From positions 835,502 through 899,501 of the forward strand of contig CAJJDP010000006.1 of NCBI GenBank assembly GCA_905182995.1: DNA of 64,000 bases, written 5' to 3'. The stretch is from Paramecium octaurelia. Taxonomy: Eukaryota > Ciliophora > Oligohymenophorea > Peniculida > Parameciidae. The notes under the pieces were generated by a model. It was not told the origin of the DNA and ran no database searches. It saw nothing but the letters and a program-made list of their open reading frames with translations. This document shows, in pieces, positions 11,344 through 22,314 of this stretch (positions are counted from its first letter, which is position 1; every line of letters begins with the position of its first letter). Made by a program: the position numbers and the translations under genes.

Positions 11344-11793
11344 ATGAAACAGAATAGAAGAGAAAAAATCAGAAATCTGAAGGTGAGGGAGATGAAACTT
11401 GAATCATATGGTAGTGGGTTAAATTTTTGTATTCTGTAAAATAGGCTCAAGGAGCATAACATCACAGAAGAATACGATATGGAAATTGCGATCAAGAAAT
11501 TAATAGAATCATAGAGATGGGCATTTTTATTTGAAATCCCTTTGAATATACTTACGTTTAAATTACTAAAGAGGATATTCTAGTTGATATTCTGTATTTA
11601 TCAATCGATAAACATAAAGGAAAGAAATAAGTTAATAAAAATTACTTAAGCTTTATTGGAGCAAGATTTGAAGAAAGAGATTACAAGTCAATTAATTTGA
11701 GTTAAGAACATTAGCATATTAATATCACACAAAAAATGAAATTGCTAATCTTATGCTATATTATTATTAATGAATTAACTAATATTAAGAAAA
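11344..11793 (+). pseudogene. Broken ORF, frameshifted unknown protein
   Basis: From ATG 11344 one frame encodes a charged helical protein (KIRNLKVREMKLESYGSG; ITEEYDMEIAIKKLIESQRW). Near 11550 the protein-like signal moves to another frame (EYTYVQITKEDILVDILYL; FIGARFEERDY), which is itself preceded by TGA. No GT...AG intron of suitable size bridges the two. Probably a decaying gene or a sequencing indel. Family not recognised. Confidence 0.35.
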
Positions 11794-12828
11794 ATGGGTG
11801 TCACCGAACAAGATCTATTACCTCTCAAAAAGATTAAAGTCCCTCCTGAGTTTGAGAGTGATTCTCAATTCTATTAAGAAACAATCCTGAAACAATATGA
11901 AAAAAGAAGATAAAGATTGTTAATTGAATATTAGGAATTACTCAATAGAAAATCTGAAGAAACTTAAAATCATCAAAAATCGCTACCTCCAGAAGAAAAA
12001 TAAGAGGATTCAACAACATCTAGGATTAATGAAAAATTGTTGAAGATGAAGAAGTTTTAACAAGACTATCGAGAATAATAATTGATGCAATACTCACAAA
12101 AAGAGCAATTAATTGAAACACGAAGGAAACAAATAAGCAGTGAAAGGGAATTGCGTGCATATTAAAAGGAAGTCTTAGACACTTCTCGATTAGAATAAGT
12201 TCATAGAAACAGGGATATTATTTAGAAATTGATAACAGATAAGCAAGTTTAAAGGAGGATGAGCTATGATGCTAAGTTGTAAAAATGGGAACTCCTAAAA
12301 TAGGCCTAATATTTAATTCCTAAAAGTACTAGAGTTGATGAAACATTGGCTCGTTATTAGAAATGCTTAGAAGAAAAGAAATAGTAGGATTTACAGAGAT
12401 TAAAAAGATTGGAGGAAAGTCTTGAGAAGGCTTGTTCCAAGAAATCATAAAATGTTGTCGAAGTTAAAAGAAGAGGATTACTTGAGTAATTAAAAATTGA
12501 AGAAGCTTTATTTAACAGAGAAAGATCTTAAAATGCTAAGAAAAGCAATCTTCTTGAAAAAACACAGCAAAGAACTGTTTTGGATAGACGATCGATGAGT
12601 GAGTTACCAAAAGAAAAACCTTATCCTTTACCAAAATTTTTAAGTTCTAAATAACAAAAAAAGTTAAATTCTTAAACTCTGTAACATTTCTCATCAGAAA
12701 TTACATAACTCATAGATTCAGTCAACATTCATGATATTGAAGAGAAATTACTACAAGTGTGTGCCTCTTAAGATAAGACATAAGGAGAATTATTTGCTAA
12801 AACTAATTATTTATTTTTATATCACTGA
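11794..12828 (+). CDS. Gln/Lys-rich coiled-coil protein (344 aa, C-terminus uncertain)
   Basis: A long intron-free frame from ATG 11794 (MGVTEQDLLPLKKIKVPPEF) encodes almost continuous coiled coil with many KxxE and QQ pairs, which suggests a cytoskeletal or basal-body protein. The unspliced frame ends at TGA 12826-12828. A possible 28-nt intron at 12752-12779 would instead join to a downstream frame (LHNLKNKLILSQFSSPLNR; LTSKNEKLQLVKV) and extend the protein to TGA at 13064-13066. That downstream segment looks coding, so the longer form is plausible. No family match. Confidence 0.65.
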
Positions 12829-13066
12829 TTTACATAATCTCAAAAATAAATTAATATTATCTTAATTTTCAAGTCCCTTAAATAGAATTCTGCAATTAAG
12901 TAATTTTAGTCTTTTAAACTCTTTGACTTCAAAGAATGAAAAATTACAGTTAGTAAAGGTTGAATTTATTATTTATGTTCTAATCTTGTGCTAACATAGT
13001 TAAGACTTAAGTTCATTATTAAACCCATTTTTCAATATTAACTTTAATATATGTTCAAACAATTGA

Positions 13067-13550
13067 AATGAAAAACTTATTTTGAAAAACTATTAATACT
13101 ATATAAGTTGAACCTATTGATTTAAATAGTATACATCTAATGGTATTCCAAAATAAATTAGGTTAATTCATATTTTGTAAATTTATAACTTAAAATGAAG
13201 AATTCAAAATTTTGTTATTGATGATATTTTTTATTTTTACATTAATAAAATATAAATCTAATCTATGGATTATAATATTGAATTAATCTTATTCAAGAAA
13301 TTTTAGATAAATTTGAAATTGTAATATGAAGATGAAATATGTAATACTAGATAAAGTCATTAAATTATTTAATAAAATTGAAAGTAAAAAAATGGCATAA
13401 AGTACAAGAGATTAATCTATTGTTTTAATAATTTAGTAAAAATCACTTATTCTTAATTATGTCAAATAAAAGGTGTAATAAAAACGGAATATAGAATATC
13501 ATTATGATGAATTAAATTAATGATTAAAAACGAATATAATTAAAAATAAA
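13067..13550. other. AT-rich intergenic region
   Basis: About 480 bp of very A+T-rich sequence between two plus-strand genes. No frame with convincing composition and no RNA-like structure was seen. It presumably holds the promoter of the TTL-like gene. Confidence 0.5.
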
Positions 13551-15296
13551 ATGTTTGGTAAGGCGATTGTTTTAATCGTGTCAATATTGAGTCATCTTCT
13601 CATTTTCAAATTCATTAGGACATCCCTCGTTTATAAAAATAGATAAGAAGTCGATCAAATATTGACATACCTTAACAAATACTTAACAAACACTTATTAT
13701 GCACCTCCAGCCAATCATTCAGCAGTATCAATTATATAACTAATTGTTAGTATAATTCGATTCTAGTGAAACCGGAATTCGATTATTGCAAAAGGTCAGA
13801 TTTATACAAATTTTACCACCCTGACGTTGTAATGACAGACACTTATACTTTTCGCGAAGCCAAAGGTGTGATCAGAGAGGCCTTGAGATCCTCTTATTTT
13901 GATTGCATCCCTTAAATGTACTTCAAATTGAGAAACACCCAAAGTAATGTTGTTTATTCTAATCAATTGATAGCTTTGTCGAAACACGTATTGCCAGAGC
14001 AATTAACTTTGCCGTTCACTTACTACGATCAATTAGTTCATAAATTTAAAGTGGGACAAGGTATGATCTATTAATGAGCCATTAGCATCTCTATGTTTAT
14101 TCTAAAAATATAACCATTTGCCATCAAGACACGTTCTCTCTCATAAGGACAATCTCATGAATAATTAATATAAATATATTGATTCACTCAGAGAGAAGGG
14201 AGTTGATGAAGAATGTATTAAAAATGCAACCTTTATCCCAAAAACCTATCGTTTGTTTTAGAAATAAGATTGTATAGAATTCTTCAATTATTTGAATTCT
14301 CAGGAGTACAAGGACAAAATAGCTGAAGAAGGACCCCAATTTATAACCAAAGTAGGTTTGGAAGTTCACAGAGGCAGAGGAATCAAAGTTTTATTTCCTG
14401 AAGAAACTAAAAAGTTGTAGGAAACCTATAAAAATGGAAAAAGATGTGGTGCAGATCAATCTCTATTAGTTGCACAATAATACATTGGAAACCCAATGTT
14501 GTTCAATAATCATAAGATAGAATTTCGAATATATTGGATTCTGGCTTCGACTAATCCAATAATAGCTTATGCATACGACAAGACTTTAATTAGAAGATGC
14601 ATAGCTCCATTTGACAAATTCTCATTAAACAAGGAGGCTCACGTATGCAATACAGCCATAGTGAAAAGCACTCTTAAGTAGAGAGGAGCAGATTTGGATT
14701 TGGATGATGAAAATGCCGATGAATCTGAATTGTTTATCGATTGGAAATTAGATTATTTGCAAGACTTATTACTATAATAAGGAAAAATTAAAGACAAGAA
14801 ATGGCTTCAAAATTATCTCTATCCAACAGTTGATAGAATGATTATACACTCTATTAAGTCAGTGGAAGACTAAATAACAAGAGACAGTAGATTAGCAGAG
14901 TTCTTTGCAGCTGATTTTATTATGACTGATGATCTGAAAATTCATATCATGGAAATCAATTATAATCCTCAAACATTAAAGACTACACCTGCAAGAGAGA
15001 AGCAACATACCAAGATGACTTAGGACATGATTGATATTCAGAATGCCTATCTTAGGAGCAAGTACTTAAGATTTAAGAAGATTATTCTTAAATTAGTAGC
15101 TAAGATGAAAAAAGATTTCGGACTTCTCGATTAAATTATTACACAAAAAAATATATAAGAAATAAATGAAGCGTATAAGGATAAATTGGATTAAGGCATA
15201 AAGATCAATGATGACAACCTTTTCAGATTAATAATGGATGAAAACTTACCTGGAACAAAAAAATATAAAGATTTAATTTAGAAAAAATGCTTATGA
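13551..15296 (+). CDS. Tubulin-tyrosine-ligase-like protein with N-terminal membrane anchor
   Basis: Introns at 13725-13750 (26 nt) and 14061-14085 (25 nt) give 564 residues. The C-terminal two-thirds is a TTL domain: GADQSLLVAQQYIGNPML, HKIEFRIYWILAST, then ADFIMTDDLKIHIMEINYNP. In the last segment the Asp and the Glu-x-Asn match the metal-binding pair of the ATP-grasp fold. Such enzymes ligate amino acids (Tyr, Glu or Gly) to tubulin or other proteins. Unusually, the protein starts with a signal/anchor-like helix (AIVLIVSILSHLLIFKF), implying an endomembrane or secretory location. Active residues look retained. The substrate is unknown. Confidence 0.85.
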
Positions 15297-15400
15297 TGTA
15301 TTGTGTCACTAATTGTGTATTAAACATAAAAAGAAATGGATTAACCTTTTAAAGTATAGGTTATTATTAATAAAAAGTTTAAAATTTGTTCTTGAATCAA

Positions 15401-16611
15401 TCATTCCAAAAAAAACTCACTCATAAACCGCTCCAAAGTTAATTCTCTATTTGTTGAATGTTAGAAGATGGCATTCATCTTCTAGACAATTACTTCATTC
15501 TAATATCCCATTTAAATTAGTTGATTCTGAATTAACGGGATTAATTTTTTATTTTGTTCATCAAAATTGTATGGTTTGATTTATTTCCCATTCTTATCTT
15601 TCACAATCAACTTTAATTTTATGACTGGTCCGAATTAAATCCTTTGATTATCTTCACTTAGATATTCAAATCTGCAGGAGAATTCGTACAATTCCTGAGG
15701 GATATCAGGAATATGAATTTTAATTTCTTAATTTATTATTTACTATTTTATTGCTGATTTGATATCTTATCTGATCTAAAATGGGCCCTCATTGCAAACC
15801 AATTACACTTTCTAAGGCCAATTATGAAATCCATCATTCATATACCTTAATTGCATTACAGCCTCACCTCCTCGTTCCCCTTCAATATTAGACTATTCAA
15901 TTATTTTTACTCTGTATTTACTTTTTTATTTATCATCCTGCTAAATAACTTAGATAGTCAATTATTAATACCATTGTTGTCTTAGCTATATCGAATATAA
16001 GCATTTTGAGGTGTTATTGTCAAATATTCCGGTTTAAAATCTTGTTTGATAGTCATGTGGTATTTCAAAAAATCTTCGGGGGAAGTGATTTTTTATTATT
16101 CTCTTCTTTGAATTCTATGGTGGCATAAGGAAATTTACATTTCACGAATATCGGGTAGTCTTTCACTTATTTTGTTCTTAACAACTTCATTTATAAATGG
16201 ATGATCACTTTCTTCAATGATAGCTTATCCATTTCCCTTGCATAAGTTGCAATCTGATCTGGTGCAGCATTGAATTTCATTTCCTTATACAAAAGCTTCA
16301 AAAAATTTGTAATTATTGACTTGATTTTATTGATCCTTATATTCAATAATATTTATGGACTTGCATCCTAATTATTTTATCTTAAGCATCGTATCCTTTT
16401 ATATTGAATTGGAATTTCGAAATTCAAAAATTAATTGCTAATTGTTTTTTATTTCCACTCTACTCTATTATGAAAATAATTGATACTTTGCGTCGAACTG
16501 TTTGATTTTAAATGTAGAGCAAATAGCATTGATGAAATCATCAGGATCGTCGGTTAATTTGAGATATAAGGTTTCAGAACCGAAGGTGACTTGAACCTTG
16601 GAGCTTTGCAT
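15401..16611 (-). CDS. NBR1-like protein: PB1-like domain plus four-tryptophan domain
   Basis: Two exons split by a 23-nt intron (15949-15971) give 395 residues. Residues 1-70 (KVQVTFGSETLYLKL; DDPDDFINAICSTFKI) have the pattern of a PB1 ubiquitin-like domain. A Cys cluster at 115-124 (CCTRSDCNLC) resembles part of a ZZ finger, but too few Cys/His are visible to complete one. Residues about 235-330 match the NBR1-type FW domain, including MNDGFHNWPQKVQLVCNEG and a C-terminal beta-rich stretch. PB1+FW proteins are selective-autophagy receptors. I could not pick out an LIR or UBA with confidence. Confidence 0.7.
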
Positions 16612-16758
16612 TTTATAAAAATAAGAATTAATTATTTTAGCTAATATAATAATAATTTCTAGTCCTGATTACGGAATGGCAATTATGTGTAGGCGCTTGT
16701 TTTGGATAAGTAATTGATAATGTTTTCAAACAGAAAATATATACATTTAAATGTAAAT

Positions 16759-17496
16759 TCACAATTGGGGTTGTTTTCCAAACACAGTATTTGAATTATA
16801 TTGATTGAAGACTGAGAACTCCGAGGTTTATTGTTTCGGAACTGGAGAAGTGAATCTAGATGGGTTTTTCGATTGTTCATTAGACTGTACTCTATGAGTG
16901 TTCGATCCGAAACAATATTTATGAGAAGTTGCAGTACTTCCTTCAGTCTTGGTCGCTGAATCCCTGGAATTCGATTAACACTACAATTCTTTAATTTGCT
17001 ATTTCAAGCTTTGTATTTCTTGATCTCTTTTGGCTAACATCGAATTTTGGGCTAGCGTCAACTTTTATTAAAGTTCATGAGCCTGTCTCTTAAGGTCGAA
17101 GTTCTCCTCTAGAAGACCCTAGTTCTCCTCTTCTAATTGCTTCCTCTTGTTCAATAATTCTTTGTTCTATTTTAGTATTCTTTAGTATGATTCGCTCAAC
17201 TGTTTATTATGTTACTCAATGTTTTGCGATTGTTCATATAATTGTCTAGATACTAAGTATAGACTTTAATGAAAAATACTTATGACAACATCGTCCTTAG
17301 GAAATTCAGGTAAAAAATTACTAGATTAAATGGGCTAGTTCGATTGATTCATCTCATCCGTCTTGGGAGCTGAGAAACTGAGTTCCCTTTGGTCTTGCAT
17401 TTCATCTAAATAGAGTGATTCACGTATTCCTTGGTTAAATAGAGTGGCAAATTGATCTGGAGACAGAAAAATGGGGTTATTGCTACTTCGTTACAT
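16759..17496 (-). CDS. Coiled-coil protein, unknown function (245 aa)
   Basis: Intron-free frame from ATG 17496 to TGA 16759. The N-terminus is Ser/Asn/Pro-rich. Residues about 75-160 form a strong parallel-type coiled coil (QRILKQNKELLNKRKQLEEE; ENFDLKRQAHELQQKLTLAQ). The tail is Ser/Thr-rich and probably disordered. It lies 25 bp downstream of the membrane RING gene, transcribed the same way. Family not recognised. Confidence 0.75.
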
Positions 17497-17521
17497 GATA
17501 ATTTAATTAATATTAATAGTG

Positions 17522-19933
17522 TCATTCGATTAAATGAGTGGTATGCTTCTCCGTTTCGTTAATTCTATCCAAAATTTAGGACTTAATAATTGCATACTCC
17601 TCCTTGTTGGCTAAGTAATGATCCACTTTCTAGTTGCAAATTGGACATTTATCTAGCATCCCCTTAATTCTTATCCAGTCTTCAAAACAATCGTAATGGT
17701 AAACATGTCCACAAAATAGCTGAGCAACGAATTGAGAAACATCAAATTATTCAAAACAAAAAGCACATGAGTCCTCTCCATACAACAACAATGAGGGGTC
17801 AGAAGGATATTTAGTTATGATCTCTTGGTCAATCAAATTCTGCATCACAGTTTTCAATCTATCATCAGACAAAGGAACCTGATTCTACATATAAGGTGCT
17901 ATCTTTAAGATTAACTCATATTAATTACTTAATTCAGATCGTTATCTATTGTCTAAGCCACCAAATATTGCAGTCTTCGCTTGGCCATGTATCCCATTAT
18001 GCAAAATAGCAATATCCCACAGAACAACCAAGTCAACATTTAAAACAGTGATTGTTTCAGTCTATCTCCCATTGATATTGGAGCCGAATTTGAAAAGGAA
18101 AACGAAATGTTATTGGCTAAATTATCCTCAATAAATATGATTGTATATCTAAAGTAGTAACCCTTGAATGGATATGTTGTAGTCTAATTGAAATCCCATG
18201 GTTCAAAATTCATCTATGAACAAATTTCATTCTTATTCAATCCCAAACAAATTGATATCTAAATGAAGGAAGGGATGTTCACAAGATCAGCCTTGAAGAA
18301 CAAGTTAAATTACTGAAATTCATTTGCATCATAAAACCAAGAGCACATTTGCCCTTTTCTTATTTACCCTTGGTATGTGAACTCCTTATTTTCTGAAAAT
18401 TCAGTTTAGTTATATCCACAAAAGACTTCAGTAGCTTATTATTGTGATTCCTCGCATTTCCAAATCTTACCATAATACCATTTAGAACTTTCCTCATTCG
18501 AAGATAAATCTATTTAATACATTTTGGTTTCCTTATGACAAGCATCATCATCCCAATTGCATCCGATTTAGTTATTACATTTCATGCAACTGTTCTATAA
18601 ACTGCAGTAATCAGTAAATTATTGATATAATTCAGAGCTAATACACTATTGTTCGTATGGAACCAAAGGGATGTCATAGTTAAAATACAAAAGAGCACAT
18701 GGTTTGATACATGAAGTATAATTCTACAATTCTTCAAGGGGTTCGAGTTTATTTTAGATTTACTCCCAATTCTCTTCCAAGAATTAGAATTAATATTCTA
18801 ACAATTAAGAATTTGGATATGGAAATGAAGTAAATTTATTTGGACAGTTGCTTTATTGATTTATGTTCTCGTTTTTATCTAGTTGCACTTTTAATAAGCG
18901 GAAATTGTCATAAATAAAAACAAATTACCATTAATCTTGAACTAGAATCGACCCAGTGAAAGGGACATCTATGATCTAACGGAAGTTGATTTATTTTTAA
19001 ATGAACCAATTTGGTGTATTGTCTATGGAGTAAACTAGAGTTTGATGATAGGATTTCTGAAATACTAGATTTGTCTTTGGATCAACGAATAGTGGAGAAT
19101 TCGAGAATAAGTACAAGAGTTGAACTTCATAAATAATGGAGGAAATATGAAACAATGCTTAACAGGTTTTTAATTCAACCAGTAGATAGTCTTCGAATTA
19201 TTGGGTCTTCAAAATTATATCATTTTTTTAAATCAATTCTGCAATCTAATATTGTGAAACGAATCTCAATTGCCAATCCAAGAAAGAGTACTCCAATATG
19301 TTTAGCATATCCTCTTCTGCAATTACAATAATCAAACTATTCCTCTGTTTATTATAGTATTGTGAAAACCCTCTGATTGCACATATTGAAGTGCAAGTAA
19401 AGTTATGTGCCTTCAACGGAAAGGAATTCACTCTACTTGGATGGATTGGTATAAAATAACATGTAATGTAATGTTCATTCACATGACTCACTAAATATAG
19501 AAATCATATAATTACTTAAAAGACCTATCATATTCAAAGTTCCATCGATAACAGTTGCCTAGTAATTATAGAATGAGTATTTATTGATGGAAAGCGACTA
19601 AATCATCTACAGCAAATCTCCATATTATGAATAATATAAAACTAGTAATTTGATTTGATAGGATAGTGTTTCCGGATCTATAAGCAATTCACTTAGAAGC
19701 ATATTGCTTAGTTAGACATCTTCTGTGGTGTTGAAGGAATAGGCGTAGACAGAATCTTGATATAATTGTGATTTAGGAATAATGGCATTCATTTATGAAC
19801 ACTGAAATAATAGATTGTCTTGATTCTCGCCTTTCATTTTACATCTAGTGAATAAGTCGGTGATGTTATTAAGAGTTGAGTTGTCAAGTAAACTGGAACT
19901 GTAGCATGTTTAAATCAGCAATAAAATTATCAT
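17522..19933 (-). CDS. Type I membrane protein with cytosolic RING-H2 domain
   Basis: Three exons (introns 19491-19515, 25 nt; 17903-17928, 26 nt) give 786 residues. The N-terminus is a signal peptide (MIILLLIQTCYSSS). About 630 luminal residues follow, with several Cys pairs (CMKCNNQIGCNWDDDACH) and N-glycosylation sites, then a single helix MLTWLFCGILLFCIMGYM and a basic stop-transfer MAKRR. The cytosolic tail carries a complete C3H2C3 RING: CAFC, CGHVYHYDC, then CPIC. The architecture is like PA-TM-RING ligases, but I do not recognise the luminal domain. Likely an endomembrane E3 ubiquitin ligase. The start codon is 11 bp from the divergent GOST gene. Confidence 0.85.
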
Positions 19934-19944
19934 TTAATTATTAA
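19934..19944. promoter_or_regulatory. 11-bp divergent start-to-start spacer
   Basis: The minus ATG at 19933-19931 (signal peptide start) and the plus ATG at 19945 (signal peptide start) leave 11 bp. Both starts are supported because each opens directly on a signal peptide. Promoter elements for the pair must overlap the coding ends. Confidence 0.6.
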
Positions 19945-21233
19945 ATGTTTCGAATTTTATTCATATTCCTAGCTTTAGCCTAAGCCAAAATCATTACCTA
20001 ATCATTCTCCCTCAAGCAACTTTCTAAAATGGACTACATCCCAATAAGCAGATTCGGCAGTCGCGGGATTGTAAATTACGAAATATCGTACTTAATCGCC
20101 AACTTATAGATAGGTCTCGTTTGATTAATCTTCCCAAAGATTATGAGGGCGACAGATTAATGATCCCTTTTGAATTCTTCTAATAGGATAAATGGCAATA
20201 AGCCTAGTCACTACCCGAATGCCAGAAGCAGGATAAAGCAAATAGAATTATCTACCAATCTATAGAAGTTAATACTCCCGAAGAGATCTCAACATTGAAT
20301 GGATAGCTAGCTTATGGAAGACATCATAATGTCTGGTTGGCAATTTTTAATAATTGCGATCACAAACTTGAAAAAATGTTCTCTGCTTCTGCATCCAAAG
20401 TCAAATTGGAAATAACTATCTGGTTTTTCGATGAAGGAGGATAAGAATTCTCTTTGGAAGAACATGGGTTGTTTAGCATTGTGGCTGTCTTGGCATTACT
20501 AACTATAATTGGATTTTACTACAACTATCGGATTTACAAGAAGGAACAGGAGAAGTACGGAGAAAAAGACTACGCATTACTTTTTGTCTTAGTAATCATA
20601 GGATTGGAGGCAATGTAAAATACTCTCAATTTCTTCAACCTTTTGGTATATAACAGTAATGGAAGAGGAATAAGTGCATTTGCGATCATATCAGAAGTAA
20701 TATAATCAGTGGATAACTATTTGCTGATGTTGTTATTGATATTAATTGCTTGGGGTTGGACAATTGACTTTATTAATCTAGAGACATAGGCAGCTTTCTA
20801 TCTTCCCTTAGTATTTGTCCTTGGAGTAGTCTAAACAATATTCGCCATCATAGGCAGATTACTTAGCACTTAAACTTAATTTCATATGTACGAAGGGTGG
20901 GCTGGCTATTCAATCAGCATTATTTACATACTTCTTGCTCTGTATTTCTTTTATTCAGCGAATCAGCAAAAAAAGAAAGGGGAAATCGCTAACAGTTTTT
21001 ATTTCAAACTTAAACTATTTGGAACTTTATTCTTTGTATCCTTCCCAGTTCTTTTGATGATCTCAAAAGTCATTGATCCCTATAAATCATACAAGGTCAT
21101 TATATTGGGAAGCATGTTAGTGAGGTTATTGAATATTGCTCTCTTGGTAAGATTATTCGTAGGGAAATCAACTGATTATTAAAGAATTTGCATCAAAGGG
21201 AAATCCTTTTTGGATAGAGATAAAATAATGTGA
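19945..21233 (+). CDS. GOST-family seven-helix protein, GPR180/TMEM145-like
   Basis: A 26-nt intron (20114-20139, unusual GTCTCG donor) gives 420 residues. A signal peptide (MFRILFIFLALAQA) precedes a luminal GOLD-like beta domain (HHNVWLAIFNNCDHKLE). Seven helices follow, including LFSIVAVLALLTIIGFYY, LLMLLLILIAWGWTIDF and FHMYEGWAGYSISIIYILL. The motifs WGWT and YEGWxGY are typical of the GPR180/TMEM145 (IRP) group, which act in Golgi or surface trafficking; the biochemical role is unsettled. The C-terminal tail is short and cytosolic. Confidence 0.8.
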
Positions 21234-21356
21234 AAAGTATTTTAATTTTATAGAATTTATGTAATATTTAAAATTACAAATACTTATAAATTCTCTTTTT
21301 CCTGAAATTATATAATTGCATCTATAATGTGTATTTTCATTAATCATTTATCATTA

Positions 21357-22117
21357 ATGCAATCATCGAATCCCCAAATTATATATGCAGTCGTCGCAAG
21401 AGGCTCCAATGTCTTTTTGTCAGAGTATTCAACACTTAAAGGGAATTATATCGAATTTTCGAAAACAATTCTATCAAAAGTAGACTGTAATAATATCAAA
21501 GGTTAACCAATAAAATGCTAAGAAGTCATTCAACTATGATCAATATGAGTTTCACATTTTAGTAGAAGATGGGTTTTCATTTTTGATTATGGCAGAAAGA
21601 GGATTGAAGATGAGAATTGCATTTGCTTGTTTGGAGGACATGAAATAAAAATTCTTTTAAATGTTTTAGCCATAATAAAGGGATAAAGCTATATCGTATG
21701 GATTAAATTCATAATTCTCTACAGTAAAATTATACATTAAACATTATGAAAGGAATAGAAAAACAAAATTGAATATTATAATTCTCCCCAGGCAGACAAA
21801 TTAAGGATGGTTTCTGATAACATTCAGTAAACCAAAGACGTAATGATGGAAAATCTGGATAAAATATTGGAAAGAGGCGAGAAAATTGACATTCTGGTAC
21901 AAAAAACCGATTAAATGGTTATGTAACACATAGTAATAGGTTTAGGATATCAACAACGATGAAACAAAATGCAACAACCCTGAGAAGAAAAATGTGGTGG
22001 AGAAATAAAAAAATGATGATCATCATGATATTAGTGGGAATATTGGCTATCTACTTTATCATGGTAATCGCATGTGGAGGATTTGCTATGCACCGATGCT
22101 TTGGTAGTAACGACTGA
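21357..22117 (+). CDS. VAMP7-like longin R-SNARE
   Basis: Introns at 21480-21501 (22), 21724-21752 (29) and 21923-21945 (23 nt) give 228 residues. A longin domain opens with QIIYAVVARGSNVFLSEY and continues through EFHILVEDGFSFLIMAE. The SNARE motif runs from DKLRMVSDNIQQTKDVMMEN with the zero-layer Arg in LERGEKIDILVQKTDQMV. A basic/Trp juxtamembrane patch (LRRKMWWRNKK) and the tail anchor ILVGILAIYFIMVIACGG follow. The choice of the third intron aligns the motif with human VAMP7 without gaps. It drives fusion at lysosomes, phagosomes or the plasma membrane. Confidence 0.9.
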
Positions 22118-22314
22118 TTAATTAATATATATATGTATTAATTAATTAATAGAAATTAGAGAATGTTTTAATTAATTCAGTTCTACTTTGTAGAATCTGT
22201 GTTCAATCAGATTGAGAAGAAGGCTGATGAAGAATGCATTTGTTAAGAAAATGCGAAGTAGGAGAATATAATATTTTGAAAAAGAATGAATGAAATAATG
22301 GATTTGATTATATC
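22118..22314. other. Convergent 3' spacer
   Basis: Between the VAMP7-like and trichocyst genes. It contains ATTAATTAATTAAT runs and nothing recognisable. Confidence 0.4.

Noticed and set aside
13735..13751. 17-nt intron in the TTL-like gene
   Set aside because: A 26-nt intron at 13725-13750 joins the exons in frame with normal size and ends.
21502..21522. Alternative intron beginning GTTAACC in the VAMP7-like gene
   Set aside because: It puts the longin domain out of frame; the 22-nt intron at 21480-21501 keeps it in frame.
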